Shown: piece after piece, positions 1-7,239 of the stretch
Numbering within the stretch: position 1 is the stretch's first letter
How the letters are laid out: every line of letters begins with the position of its first letter
NCBI RefSeq assembly: GCF_000011305.1
Contig: NC_004369.1
Span: forward strand, 806,001-870,000
Direction of reading: 5' to 3'
DNA length: 64,000 bases
Source of the DNA: Corynebacterium efficiens YS-314
GTDB lineage: Bacteria; Actinomycetota; Actinomycetes; Mycobacteriales; Mycobacteriaceae
The notes under the pieces: model-generated
Databases searched by the model: none
Seen by the model: only the letters and a program-made list of their open reading frames with translations
What the model was told of the DNA's origin: nothing
Program-made: the position numbers and the translations under genes

Positions 1-430
1 GGTCACCGTAGAACCGGACGGTGGGTCCGAAATCGATGGCACCCCGGGGGAGCTCACCGCCGCTCTCCACCACGCCACGGCCGAAGGGATCCTCACTGAC
101 CAGCACGATATCCCCGGTGCCCTGGTTAGCCGCGAACCGGTCGCGGGAGGTGAAGACCACATCTGCATCCCCGCCCCCGAACGTCACCCGGACATCGGCG
201 GCGTAGGCGCCGAGGGTGATCACCGCCGCCTGCCAGCTCACGGGCAGATCGACCGCGACGGTCGAATCCTCATCGAGGTCGAGTTCCTCCAGGAGCATAT
301 TGCCCACCTTCGATGCCCAGTTGTCCAGGGTGATGGCGGAGAAATCGAGCCGTGCCCCGGTGTTTTCGTTGTAGACCGTCAGACGGGGGGATGCAGGATC
401 GGAGGCGAGAAGGTGGGAGAGCAGTTCCAT
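1..430 (-). CDS. TIGR03089 family protein, C-terminus cut by window edge
   Basis: Partial gene whose start is inside the window (ATG at 430) and whose 3' end lies beyond base 1. About 143 residues are visible, beginning MELLSHLLASDP. The sequence has the look of the actinobacterial TIGR03089 family, small proteins distantly related to the N-terminal part of AMP-binding acyl-CoA synthetases (segment DLPVSWQAAVITLGAY). No enzymatic role is established for this family as far as I know. It sits just downstream of, and on the same strand as, lcpA, with about 80 bases between them, so co-transcription is possible. The family assignment is from memory of conserved blocks, not a search. Confidence 0.7.
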   Translation of the reverse strand, partial: MELLSHLLASDPASPRLTVYNENTGARLDFSAITLDNWASKVGNMLLEELDLDEDSTVAVDLPVSWQAAVITLGAYAADVRVTFGGGDADVVFTSRDRFAANQGTGDIVLVSEDPFGRGVVESGGELPRGAIDFGPTVRFYGD

Positions 431-511
431 ACCCTCAAGGGTAGGGAAAACACCCGGTGTTGTGCAGCCGGGGTGAATCAGGCGTCGATAAGCTCCCGGC
501 ACACCGTCGGA

Positions 512-2086
512 CTAGTTGACGCAGCGCGGGCCGTCCCCGCCGGCATCGATCTCCGGGCTGAGGATCGGCTCGCCGGAGGCATCACCCCCGGGCTGGCCCA
601 CGGGGGTGGAGGTGGGTTCGGAGACGGTCTCCGCGGTAGGGCCGGCGTAGTCAATGTGGGAGATGACGATGATGGTGTCCGCATCCAGGGAGGCGTTTGC
701 CACGATCGGCAACCCACCCAGCTCCGCCGCGATGGCCTCCGCCTGCGGATCGGTCGGGTCTGCGGCCAGCACCTGGGACTCGTAGTAGAGACCGTCGATG
801 GCGTTGCCGATCTCCTCGATGGTGTAGCCGAGTCCCTCGAGATGACCGGCAACCCCACCTGCAAGTCCCGCCTCCCCGGAGGCGTTGAGCACATGGACCA
901 TGGTGTCCGCATTGGCTGTGGCCTCCCCGGTGGCCTCCCCGGATGCGTCCCCGTCGGAGGTGGTCTCTTCCGGTTCGTCCCCGCCCAGGGCATCCTCGAA
1001 GAAGGCATGTACCTGGTCCAGGTCGACGGTGACCACGGACTCGCCATAATCACCGACACCGTCGATGGAGGTCACCGGGATGGTGGTGAAGGTGACATTG
1101 CCCCCGGCGAGGTTCTGCAGCTGGGTGGCAAACCCCATGACGTCCCAACCCTCATCGATGATCACCGAGCGCATCACCGCATCAGCCAGAGCGGAGAGCT
1201 TCCCCGGGTTGGTCAATGTGCCGGACGAGAGGATCTGGTTGACCAGTGAGGCCATGAAGGCCTGTTGGCGCACGATGCGGTCGAGATCCCCGCGGGGGAG
1301 TCCGTGGCGCTGGCGGACAAAGGACAGGGCATCGGAACCGCCGAGCGTCTGGCGTCCGGCATCGAAATCCGCGCCTGACAGCGGCTCGTTGACCGGCTCA
1401 TTCAGACAGACCTCAACACCGCCGACGGCATCGGTGAGCAGCACGAAACCCAGCAGGCCGATCTCCGCGTAGTGGTCGACGGTGATACCCGTGAGGTTGG
1501 AGACGGCATCGATCAACCCCTCACGTCCGGCCTCCTTGGACCGGGATTCCAATTCCGACTCATTGGTGAAACCCTGTTCCACCAGTTCGGTGTGGCGGGC
1601 ATCCTTGTACGCGCCGTACACACCGTTGATCTTCATGTTGCCGTACTCATCATCATGGATGTAGGTGTCGCGTGGGATGGAGACAGCGGACGCGGAGGAC
1701 CCGTCATTGGGCACGCGAATGACCATGATGGTGTCGGTGTTGTCATTTTCCTCATCCCCGGCACGCAACATGGCCAACTCCTCGTCCGAGAGGGTGTTGC
1801 CCTGGGCATCGGAACGGGAATCGGAACCGACCAGGAGGATATCGGTGGCACCGTCCAAGGACTGGCCGTCCCGGACGCCCGCGCCACCACCGAGCGTGAG
1901 ATTGCCGGCATTGGCCACATCACCGATGCTTCCCACCGCGAAATACCCCAGCCCGGAGATGAGCAGCACCAGGACGGAGAGGAACGCCACAACACTGCGG
2001 ACAACGACGGGCCCGGCCTGTTTCGTGCTCTGCACGGCGACAGGAGCCGCCTGGATATCCCTGACTGGACGGTACTTTTCGGTCAC
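512..2086 (-). CDS. lcpA: LytR-CpsA-Psr family cell-wall ligase LcpA
   Basis: 524 residues, GTG start. Visible order: short cytoplasmic N-terminus, one membrane helix at about 28-52, LCP catalytic domain at about 80-285 and a C-terminal LytR_C domain at about 390-480 (starts VHVLNASGEAG). LCP hallmarks are present: SDSRSD near 89, DTIMVIR near 118, IPRDTY at 137-142 and the arginine-rich RQRHGLPRGDLDR at 258-270. LCP proteins move polyprenyl-pyrophosphate-linked glycans onto peptidoglycan; in C. glutamicum LcpA is the enzyme linked to attaching arabinogalactan. The divergent neighbour wbbL makes the linker rhamnose of that same polymer, which supports the role. A membrane-anchored extracellular catalytic domain is expected. 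Confidence in family is very high; the symbol follows C. glutamicum synteny. Confidence 0.93.
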   Translation of the reverse strand: MTEKYRPVRDIQAAPVAVQSTKQAGPVVVRSVVAFLSVLVLLISGLGYFAVGSIGDVANAGNLTLGGGAGVRDGQSLDGATDILLVGSDSRSDAQGNTLSDEELAMLRAGDEENDNTDTIMVIRVPNDGSSASAVSIPRDTYIHDDEYGNMKINGVYGAYKDARHTELVEQGFTNESELESRSKEAGREGLIDAVSNLTGITVDHYAEIGLLGFVLLTDAVGGVEVCLNEPVNEPLSGADFDAGRQTLGGSDALSFVRQRHGLPRGDLDRIVRQQAFMASLVNQILSSGTLTNPGKLSALADAVMRSVIIDEGWDVMGFATQLQNLAGGNVTFTTIPVTSIDGVGDYGESVVTVDLDQVHAFFEDALGGDEPEETTSDGDASGEATGEATANADTMVHVLNASGEAGLAGGVAGHLEGLGYTIEEIGNAIDGLYYESQVLAADPTDPQAEAIAAELGGLPIVANASLDADTIIVISHIDYAGPTAETVSEPTSTPVGQPGGDASGEPILSPEIDAGGDGPRCVN

Positions 2087-2321
2087 TGCGATGTGAACCC
2101 TTCACAGATGGATGGTGTGCGGGCACCTGGGTGATCCACGGCGGACGGTGATCCCCGATGATCAGGCTGCCCCTGGGCTAGGACCCCGGGGACTTGGAAC
2201 CCCCGGGGGATTGAGACTCTGTCTAGGGATTCTAGGACACCCGGAGCGCAACTCCGCATTTTTAACCCGGGGCTTGCGGGAGTGGCGGGGCTGCAACCGG
2301 GGGCCCACCGGCTAAGCTCTG

Positions 2322-3218
2322 GTGGCTGTGAACAATCCCAACCCACCCATCGCCGTGATCACGGTGACGTACTCACCCGGGGAACACCTGGCGTCATTCC
2401 TGGACTCGCTCCCGGCGGCGACATCCCGGGATGCCGTGGTCATCATGGCGGATAACGGATCAGTCGATGGTGTCCCGGAGAAGGCCGCCGCGGACCGCGC
2501 GAATGTGGAATTCCTGCCCACCGGCGGCAACCTCGGTTATGGCACCGGGGTCAATGTTGCGGCACGGGCCCTGCGGGCGCGGCGTGAGGCCGGGGAGATC
2601 GATGATGAGTTCTTCATCGTGTCCAACCCCGATGTCATCTTCGGCGAAGGGTCCATCGACGAGATGATCGACTGCGCCCGGAGGCACGACCGGGCGGGCA
2701 GCATCGGCCCGCTGATCCGTGAACCGGACGGCTCCATCTACCCCAGTGCCCGTGCCGTTCCGACCCTGAGCAACGGCATCGGACATGCCCTGTTCAGCTC
2801 CATCTGGAAATCCAACCCCTGGTCCGCGCACTACCGCGACGCCGGGAACATGGAGGACGAACGCACCGCCGGATGGCTGTCCGGATCCTGTCTGCTGCTG
2901 CGGTGGGACGCATTCGATCACATCGGTGGGTTCGACGAGCGCTACTTCATGTACATGGAGGACGTGGACCTCGGTGACCGCCTCGCACGCGCCGGGTATG
3001 ACAATGTGTTCTGTCCCTCCGCTGAGATCACCCACGCACAGGGGCATGTGGCCTCACAGCACCCGGAGATCCTCCTGCCGGCGCATCATGAGAGTGCCTA
3101 CCGCTTCCAGGCTGACCGCCTTCCGCATCGCTGGCAGGCTCCGATCCGGCTCGTTCTGCGGCTCGGTCTGGCCGCCCGGGCGGTGGCTGCCATCATGGCG
3201 GCCAAGCTGCGCAACTAG
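2322..3218 (+). CDS. wbbL: Galactan-linker rhamnosyltransferase WbbL (GT2)
   Basis: 298 residues. GT-A fold family 2 transferase: N-terminal nucleotide-sugar half (AVITVTYSPG at 11-20, ADNGSVDG at 43-50), a DxD-equivalent SNPDV at 101-105, and the acceptor-side acidic motif MEDVDLGDR about two-thirds along. In mycobacteria and corynebacteria WbbL adds rhamnose from dTDP-rhamnose to GlcNAc-PP-decaprenol, forming the linker between peptidoglycan and arabinogalactan, at the inner membrane face. It is divergent from lcpA, as in related genomes. Start choice is open: GTG 2322 is followed in frame by GTG 2328, and a TAAGCT hexamer at 2313-2318 fits leaderless initiation at 2328 better. No Shine-Dalgarno is evident for either. 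Confidence 0.9.
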   Translation: MAVNNPNPPIAVITVTYSPGEHLASFLDSLPAATSRDAVVIMADNGSVDGVPEKAAADRANVEFLPTGGNLGYGTGVNVAARALRARREAGEIDDEFFIVSNPDVIFGEGSIDEMIDCARRHDRAGSIGPLIREPDGSIYPSARAVPTLSNGIGHALFSSIWKSNPWSAHYRDAGNMEDERTAGWLSGSCLLLRWDAFDHIGGFDERYFMYMEDVDLGDRLARAGYDNVFCPSAEITHAQGHVASQHPEILLPAHHESAYRFQADRLPHRWQAPIRLVLRLGLAARAVAAIMAAKLRN

Positions 3219-3330
3219 GGTAATTGGCACACAGGCCACTTCATCCGCCGGTTGTTTGGCCGGTATTCATCAAGACTTCATGTAATAGTCATCGTTTCTG
3301 TGTCCCCCTGGGGAATATTCCAACCATATT

Positions 3331-3350
3331 CACGTCACGTCACGTCACGT
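3331..3350. repeat. Four tandem CACGT units
   Basis: The 5-base unit CACGT occurs four times head to tail, ending 60 bases before the start of the nucleotidyltransferase gene. It lies in the leader or promoter region of that gene. CACGT carries half of the palindrome ACGT, so the block contains regularly spaced ACGT cores. Copy number may vary by slippage; function is unknown. Confidence 0.85.
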
Positions 3351-3409
3351 CCCGGCCCCGGGGCCCACGGTTCGATCACATTCAATGCAGAGAGTGAAAC
3401 AAGGATTCT

Positions 3410-4528
3410 ATGTCTAGTTCTGAGAAAAACGGCTCCCTGGATGCATCCGCAGGTGCGTCTGTTGATGTGGATGCCGTCATCCTCGTCGGTGGTAAGGGAA
3501 CCCGACTCCGCCCCCTGACGAACAACACCCCGAAGCCGATGCTCCCCACGGCCGGGCACCCGTTCCTCAAGCATCTGCTGGCGAGGATCAAAGCCGCCGG
3601 TATCACCCACGTGGTGCTGGGAACATCCTTCAAGGCGGAGGTGTTCGAGGATTACTTCGGGGACGGCTCGGATCTGGGACTTGAGATCGAGTACGTCGTG
3701 GAGGATCAGCCCCTGGGGACCGGTGGCGGTATCCGCAATGTCTATGACAAGCTCCGTCATGACACCGCCGTGGTATTCAACGGCGATGTGCTCTCCGGTG
3801 CGGACCTCGGTGACATTCTGGCCACCCACCGCGAGAAGGAGGCCGACCTGACGATGCACCTGGTGCGCGTTGCCAACCCCCGTGCCTTCGGGTGTGTCCC
3901 CACCGATGCCGATGGCCGGGTCCTGGAATTCCTGGAGAAGACCGAGGACCCGCCGACCGATCAGATCAACGCGGGTTGTTATGTCTTCCAGCGGGAGCTC
4001 ATCGCCTCCATCCCGGCCGACCGTGTGGTGTCGGTGGAACGGGAGACGTTCCCCCAGCTCCTGCAGGAGGGCAGGCGTGTCTACGGGCACGTGGACACCT
4101 CCTACTGGCGTGACATGGGCACCCCGCAGGATTTCGTCCGTGGATCCAGTGACCTGGTCCGGGGTATCGCATTCTCCCCCCTCCTGGAGGGGCAGACGGG
4201 GGAGGAGTTGGTTGATCCTTCCGCCGGTGTGCGTGACGGGGTGATCCTCCTGGGTGGCACGGTCGTGGGGCGGGGCACGGAGATCGGTGCGGGCTGCCGC
4301 CTGGACGGCACGGTTGTCTTCGACGGTGTCACCATCGAGCCGGGGGCCTTCATCGAGAATTCCATCATCTCCTCCGGTGTCCGCATCGGTGCCAACGCCC
4401 ATATCTCGGGGTGTGTGATCGGTGAGGGGGCGCAGATCGGTGCCCGGTGTGAGCTCAGTTCGGGCATGCGTGTGTTCCCGGGTGTCGTCATTCCCGATGG
4501 TGGTATCCGATTCTCCTCGGATCAGTAG
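3410..4528 (+). CDS. rmlA2: Sugar-1-phosphate nucleotidyltransferase (mannose-1-phosphate guanylyltransferase type)
   Basis: 372 residues. The pyrophosphorylase signature GGKGTRLRPLT is at 27-37, followed by PKPMLP (substrate loop), FNGDVLSG (metal-binding aspartate) and a C-terminal left-handed beta-helix of hexapeptide repeats from about 250. The corynebacterial orthologue is annotated rmlA2, and the mycobacterial equivalent (called ManB there) is a GDP-mannose pyrophosphorylase. Location between wbbL and manB/manA favours GDP-mannose formation for mannan and lipoglycan synthesis, but glucose-1-phosphate/dTTP activity cannot be excluded from sequence. The first 20 residues (MSSSEKNGSLDASAGAS) are a non-conserved extension. 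A separate promoter is likely because 190 bases separate it from wbbL. Confidence 0.85.
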   Translation: MSSSEKNGSLDASAGASVDVDAVILVGGKGTRLRPLTNNTPKPMLPTAGHPFLKHLLARIKAAGITHVVLGTSFKAEVFEDYFGDGSDLGLEIEYVVEDQPLGTGGGIRNVYDKLRHDTAVVFNGDVLSGADLGDILATHREKEADLTMHLVRVANPRAFGCVPTDADGRVLEFLEKTEDPPTDQINAGCYVFQRELIASIPADRVVSVERETFPQLLQEGRRVYGHVDTSYWRDMGTPQDFVRGSSDLVRGIAFSPLLEGQTGEELVDPSAGVRDGVILLGGTVVGRGTEIGAGCRLDGTVVFDGVTIEPGAFIENSIISSGVRIGANAHISGCVIGEGAQIGARCELSSGMRVFPGVVIPDGGIRFSSDQ

Positions 4529-4947
4529 TGTGACGACGGATGCCGGGCGGTGGTGTTCTCGTCTCTCTTGACATCACCTGGGTGGGACCGTGGGTGTCGG
4601 GATCGCCAAACCGTCTTTTGTCCCGCATGCGGGCAACACGCCGATGTAGTGCTGGATTGGTGTCAATCCTCACGGATGCCACCATATGTGGTACCCCTGA
4701 TAGTTACCCCCGCCCCACCGCTCCTGTGACTATTGTGACTGATGTGACGAGTGTGAAACACATGGATGTAAGTTTCATGGTTTTTTCCAATATCAGTTGA
4801 CGGTTTAACATGCGCCCGTGTGTAATCAGGTGGTGTAAGAGATCCCGGCTGTCCCCTCGGAAGATGTGAGATGGGCTACCGGGATCAACGTGACGATCAC
4901 CATGATGATCAACATGACCAGTTCGTGAGATGAGAGGGGGCGAGGGC
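4529..4947. other. 419-base non-coding region upstream of whcD
   Basis: No convincing gene is seen here in either strand. The region is less GC-rich around 4680-4830 than its surroundings. It holds the 9-base TGTGAC repeat block at 4725-4757 and several AT-rich stretches that could be promoters for whcD. A long upstream control region fits the heavily regulated whiB2-type genes of actinobacteria. Confidence 0.6.
4725..4757. promoter_or_regulatory. 9-bp iterons TGTGACnnn upstream of whcD (candidate MtrA site)
   Basis: Four units start at 4725, 4734, 4743 and 4752, each exactly 9 bases apart: TGTGAC, TGTGAC, TGTGAC, TGTGAA. On the minus strand these read as direct GTCACA repeats separated by three bases. 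Published MtrA targets in mycobacteria are described as 9-mer direct repeats built on GTCACA. MtrA itself is encoded at 14524-15204. The repeat is seen directly; binding by MtrA is inference. The block ends about 190 bases before the whcD start. Confidence 0.55.
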
Positions 4948-5262
4948 GTGGAGGATTCGGCAGGGCAGCCCGCATTGCACATTGCAAAGTCCCAGGCTCG
5001 TTCCGCACTGGAACTGACTCTGGATGAGCTGTTTGGCACCGTGGAACAGGAATGGCAGGATCAGGCGCTGTGCGCGCAGACGGACCCGGAGGCGTTCTTC
5101 CCGGAAAAGGGTGGCTCCACCCGCGAGGCCAAGCGGATCTGCCAGGCATGTCCGGTTCAGGATGAGTGCCTCGAATTCGCCCTCGCGCATGATGAGCGCT
5201 TCGGTATCTGGGGTGGTCTCTCCGAACGTGAGCGCCGTCGTCTCAAACGCCAGATCGGTTAG
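4948..5262 (+). CDS. whcD: WhiB2-type iron-sulfur regulator WhcD
   Basis: 104 residues from GTG 4948, which follows a GGGGGCGAGGGC purine-rich stretch. An upstream ATG at 4930 is also in frame. WhiB family: cysteines at 42, 65, 68 and 74 arranged C-x22-C-x2-C-x5-C for a [4Fe-4S] cluster, the GIWGG turn at 86-90 and a basic C-terminal tail ERERRRLKRQ for DNA contact. Overall it matches the WhiB2/WhmD subgroup, linked to septation and envelope homeostasis in mycobacteria. WhiB proteins usually act through the principal sigma factor. A rho-independent terminator follows at 5274. The long upstream region with iterons suggests dense transcriptional control. Confidence 0.92.
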   Translation: MEDSAGQPALHIAKSQARSALELTLDELFGTVEQEWQDQALCAQTDPEAFFPEKGGSTREAKRICQACPVQDECLEFALAHDERFGIWGGLSERERRRLKRQIG

Positions 5263-5273
5263 TATCTTTCCCT

Positions 5274-5315
5274 CCGACCCCAGCCACGCTGAACTGCTGA
5301 CCGGGGTCGGTTTTT
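5274..5315 (+). terminator. Rho-independent terminator after whcD
   Basis: CCGACCCC (5274-5281) pairs with GGGGTCGG (5303-5310) around a 21-base loop region and is followed by five T residues. It lies 11 bases after the whcD stop. Confidence 0.75.
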
Positions 5316-5511
5316 GCTGTCTGGGACGATTCAGCGGTCAAACCAGCCGCAACTGGACTGCTGGGGGACCATCGGTGGGTCACAACCGGGGGAGATGTCC
5401 TAAGATTGTCTGGTCCGGTCCTATATAACGTCTTATACGACACAGTGCAAAAGGCAGTCAGGGCAACCCTGGCCCTGCCACTGAAGAACCCGTAGAAAGG
5501 TGGGCTCCCTC

Positions 5512-6012
5512 GTGACCCTCTCATCAAAAGCCAAGGGCCTCGTTGCCGCAATCATCGTCATCTGGTTGATTGTGATCGCGGGTCTCACGGTCTCGGCCTC
5601 GCTGACCAGGTCCTCTGACAATTCCACGGTACCCCAGGCGGGAGCCCTGGAGCTCAGCGTCGCCGGCGTTGAGGGGCTGGGTCTGAATGTCACCGCCGTG
5701 GCCCTCGCTGACATCTATGGTGAGGAGTACCCGGCAGCCGCGATCCTGTGCGGTGGTGAGACCACGGAGAGCATCACCGCGAACTACGGCATCGGAGAGA
5801 CGGAACTTGCACCACTGGAACTCGACGAACAGGGCATCCCGGCCGGGGTGAGCTATATCGCCCTCATGCGGGCTGATGGTGGCGTGGACTTCGACAAGAT
5901 CGACTCCGCGAAGGTGGAGCTGTGTCTGCAGCCCCTGACCGGACTGTTCGACACCCGCTCCATGATCCCCCTGACCAAGGTGGAGCCGGGGCTGTGGGCA
6001 CTGTTCATCTAG
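5512..6012 (+). CDS. Membrane-anchored protein of unknown function
   Basis: 166 residues from GTG 5512, chosen because AGAAAGGTGG lies 8 bases upstream; another GTG at 5500 is in frame but falls inside that ribosome-binding site. One hydrophobic helix follows a short basic N-terminus at about 8-30 (GLVAAIIVIWLIVIAGLTV), so a type II anchor or uncleaved signal with an extracytoplasmic domain of about 135 residues is likely. I recognise no catalytic motif. The gene occupies the same place as cg0851 in C. glutamicum, between whcD and the metallopeptidase gene. It ends convergently with the next gene, sharing the hairpin at 6030-6058. Confidence 0.75.
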   Translation: MTLSSKAKGLVAAIIVIWLIVIAGLTVSASLTRSSDNSTVPQAGALELSVAGVEGLGLNVTAVALADIYGEEYPAAAILCGGETTESITANYGIGETELAPLELDEQGIPAGVSYIALMRADGGVDFDKIDSAKVELCLQPLTGLFDTRSMIPLTKVEPGLWALFI

Positions 6013-6029
6013 CCTGACCCAGGTCCCAG

Positions 6030-6058
6030 GACACCCCGGTGCATCGTGCCGGGGTGTC
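6030..6058. terminator. Bidirectional hairpin between convergent genes
   Basis: GACACCCCGG (6030-6039) and CCGGGGTGTC (6049-6058) form a perfect 10-base stem with a 9-base loop. It lies between the stop of the membrane protein gene and the stop of the oppositely oriented metallopeptidase gene, whose last codons it overlaps. No strong T-run follows. Confidence 0.6.
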
Positions 6059-6512
6059 AGTATTGGAAGCCCGGGTCGATATCGTGGGGTTCGACATTGA
6101 GGTAGTTCGCCACCAGCGAGGTCAGGACGTGGGTCAGGAGCTCGTGACGTTCGGCCTTGTTGGTTACCCGTTGTTCGATCGGCATGCGGAAGATGACGAT
6201 CCGGGCACGCGTCGGATTGCCCTGCGGATCAATCGCGGGGGGAATGACCCGACCCAGTGGGACCGGTCCGTCCGCGGTGATCTCATCGGGCAGGATGGTC
6301 ATGTCCGCGCTCAGCCGCATGCGCGGCACGGTGTCCACGGCGACATCGAGATTGGCCAGCTCCTTGCGGTACGCGGCGTAGAGCGGGCCGTACGCCTCGA
6401 GCACGGCACGGTCGAATGCTTTACGACGAGACGCATGGCGCGGCACCGCGGTCGGCAGGAGTGGACCCCGCAATCCCCGGCCGTGCCTGTCGCGGAAAGT
6501 TCTCGAATGCAT
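6057..6512 (-). CDS. Metallopeptidase family protein (Rv3259-like)
   Basis: 151 residues from ATG 6512. A longer frame exists upstream but would overlap the divergent gene and its promoter; a TAGAAT hexamer at 6521-6526 lies 8 bases before this ATG, which points to a leaderless mRNA. The family is found beside whiB2 and the DUF3499 gene in mycobacteria and is annotated as zincin-like. Near the C-terminus is RHELLTHVLTSLVANYL: it reads HExxxH rather than the canonical HExxH, so zinc binding is not assured. The N-terminal arginine-rich segment (RTFRDRHGRGLRG) is typical of the family. Biological role unknown. Confidence 0.75.
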   Translation of the reverse strand: MHSRTFRDRHGRGLRGPLLPTAVPRHASRRKAFDRAVLEAYGPLYAAYRKELANLDVAVDTVPRMRLSADMTILPDEITADGPVPLGRVIPPAIDPQGNPTRARIVIFRMPIEQRVTNKAERHELLTHVLTSLVANYLNVEPHDIDPGFQY

Positions 6513-6520
6513 AAGCGTTG

Positions 6521-6526
6521 ATTCTA
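6521..6526 (-). promoter_or_regulatory. -10 hexamer of the metallopeptidase gene
   Basis: On the minus strand the bases read TAGAAT, 8 nt before ATG 6512, so transcription would start at or next to the start codon. A divergent -10 (TAGACT) for the DUF3499 gene lies at 6616-6621. Confidence 0.55.
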
Positions 6527-6615
6527 AACCCGGTGAGCAGCACAAAGGGGTCGGCGCGCCGAGGGGAACGACGCGCGGGGGAGGGGCATGACTATTCAAA
6601 CCTCAACCAAGGGTC

Positions 6616-6621
6616 TAGACT
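6616..6621 (+). promoter_or_regulatory. -10 hexamer of the DUF3499 gene
   Basis: TAGACT lies 8 nt before GTG 6630. This spacing places the transcription start at the GTG and decides between it and the upstream ATG 6588, which would be upstream of the promoter. Confidence 0.55.
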
Positions 6622-6629
6622 TTGTCAGC

Positions 6630-7043
6630 GTGAGTCAGTTCCGTCGATGTTCCCGCCCCGGTTGCGGCAAGCCCGCCGTGGCCACCCTCACCTACGCGTA
6701 TTCGGAGTCCACCGCCGTGGTGGGCCCGCTCGCCCCGGCAGCGGAGCCCCACAGTTGGGATCTGTGTGAGCACCACGCCGAGCGCATCACCGCGCCACTC
6801 GGCTGGGAGATGCTGCGCGTCAATGACATCTTCCCGGAGGATGATGAGGATCTCACGGCCCTGGCGGAAGCCGTCCGTGAAGCCGGCCGCAACGCCAGTG
6901 GCCTGGTCAGCTCCGAGGAGGAGGTGGGGGAGAACCACCCGGTCAACCGTTCCGCCAGGCGTGCTGAATACCGGGCGCACCGACGTGGTCATCTCTACGT
7001 TGTTCCCGATCCCGAGGACTGGCAGGACCCGGAGAAGTCCTGA
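6630..7043 (+). CDS. DUF3499 family protein
   Basis: 137 residues from GTG 6630; an in-frame ATG at 6588 lies upstream of the probable -10 and is disfavoured. The protein opens with a compact cysteine/histidine cluster, RRCSRPGCGKPAVATLTY, then a conserved PHSWDLCEHHAERITAPLGWE block. The pairs CxxxxC and CxHH look like a small zinc ribbon, though no metal has been shown here. This is the corynebacterial version of Rv3258c, always next to phosphomannomutase in mycobacteria. The C-terminal third is acidic then basic and poorly conserved. A terminator follows at 7071, so it is probably its own transcription unit. Function unknown. Confidence 0.88.
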   Translation: MSQFRRCSRPGCGKPAVATLTYAYSESTAVVGPLAPAAEPHSWDLCEHHAERITAPLGWEMLRVNDIFPEDDEDLTALAEAVREAGRNASGLVSSEEEVGENHPVNRSARRAEYRAHRRGHLYVVPDPEDWQDPEKS

Positions 7044-7070
7044 GCGTCCGCCGCCCGGGACGATGTGCCT

Positions 7071-7101
7071 GGCGCCCACCCCGCCAGGGGTGGGCGCCTT
7101 T
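7071..7101 (+). terminator. Rho-independent terminator after the DUF3499 gene
   Basis: GGCGCCCACCCC pairs with GGGGTGGGCGCC around a short GCCA loop, followed by TTT. It starts 27 bases after the stop codon. Confidence 0.7.
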
Positions 7102-7239
7102 GACCATCTGCACGCGGTGCCACCCCGTTGGGGCGGTGGGGCGGGACCCCGGTGGGGCGTCGTCAAGCGGTGTCGGTGGTGTGTGCCGCGTGGAGTAGTA
7201 TTACCGGAACCTATTGCTCTTTCTATCTGGTGAGGTTGT

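Noticed and set aside
2180..2220. CCCCGGGG-rich inverted repeat between lcpA and wbbL
   Set aside because: Short GC palindromes of this kind arise easily in high-GC DNA; no terminator context because the flanking genes are divergent.
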